A stretch of 29,026 nt of DNA, taken from contig MU646595.1 in the NCBI GenBank assembly GCA_026770585.1, forward strand, positions 96,669-125,694, read 5' to 3'. Below are positions 28,898 through 29,026 of this stretch, piece by piece; the stretch's first letter is position 1, and each line of letters starts with the position of its first letter. Under the pieces are notes generated by a model. It was not told the DNA's origin, ran no database searches, and was given only the letters and a program-made list of their open reading frames with translations. The DNA is from Baffinella frigidus. Lineage: Eukaryota; Cryptophyceae; Cryptomonadales; Baffinellaceae. The position numbers and the translations under genes were made by a program.

Positions 28898-29026
28898 GTC
28901 ACCCCTAAACCCCAAACCCTCACCCATCACCCCTCACCCCTCACCCCTAAATCCTAAACCCCAAACCCCAAACCCCAAACCCCAAACCTCAAACCCCAAA
29001 CCCCAAAACCCAAACCCCAAACTCCA
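28898..29026 (+). repeat. Start of intron 58, heptamers
   Basis: Begins GTCACCCC and runs off the window as CCCAAAC and CCCTCAC heptamers. No coding signal seen. Confidence 0.75.

Overview
The window reads as the interior of one very large protein-coding gene on the + strand of a unicellular eukaryote; neither end of the gene is inside it. Splicing at AG|G junctions gives a model of 58 exons and 57 complete introns, plus the start of a 58th intron. It carries about 16.4 kb of coding sequence (about 5,450 residues), and the reading frame is preserved at every junction except near exon 36. The protein is a mosaic of extracellular-type modules: Cys-rich GCC2/GCC3 (ephrin-receptor/TNFR-like) modules, PA14 half and whole domains, C-type-lectin-like domains (CTLD) and an NHL-type beta-propeller, joined by acidic Trp/Asp linkers. 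No transmembrane segment or signal peptide is visible, as expected for an interior fragment of a secreted or surface protein.

Organism: spliceosomal introns, GC-rich exons, dispersed TTTAGGG-type (plant/alga/alveolate) telomere-like heptamers and giant GCC/PA14 proteins suggest a protist alga. An alveolate (dinoflagellate or chromerid) or similar lineage is plausible, but the exact group cannot be fixed from the sequence.

Layout: 1-4569 is the end of one modular unit (GCC superrepeats, PA14 exons, acidic linker). 4804-12714 is a single 7.9-kb exon: two CTLDs, propeller, Cys-rich region, an inserted unknown domain, an array of 852-bp (284-residue) superrepeats, two PA14 regions and more GCC modules. 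12943-16363 repeats the PA14-GCC-acidic part with several extra introns. 16845-24277 repeats the propeller and post-propeller parts, now cut into 26 small exons. 24547-28897 continues with a less familiar segment, a complete CTLD split over six exons, and a further GCC module. Roughly 92% of the first 12.7 kb is coding, against about 29% of the rest.

The most unusual feature is the introns. Most are packed with degenerate telomere-like heptamers (CCCTAAA, CCCTGAA, CCTCAAC, CACCAAA and others), always with the C-rich strand on the sense side, and often with the repeat itself forming the donor (G|TAAACCC gives GTAAAC). Paralogous protein units in the same gene differ greatly in intron number, several introns have short direct repeats at their borders, and many contain damaged partial copies (ghosts) of the adjacent exon. 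Together these look like ongoing intron gain or remodelling involving telomere-type repeat DNA.
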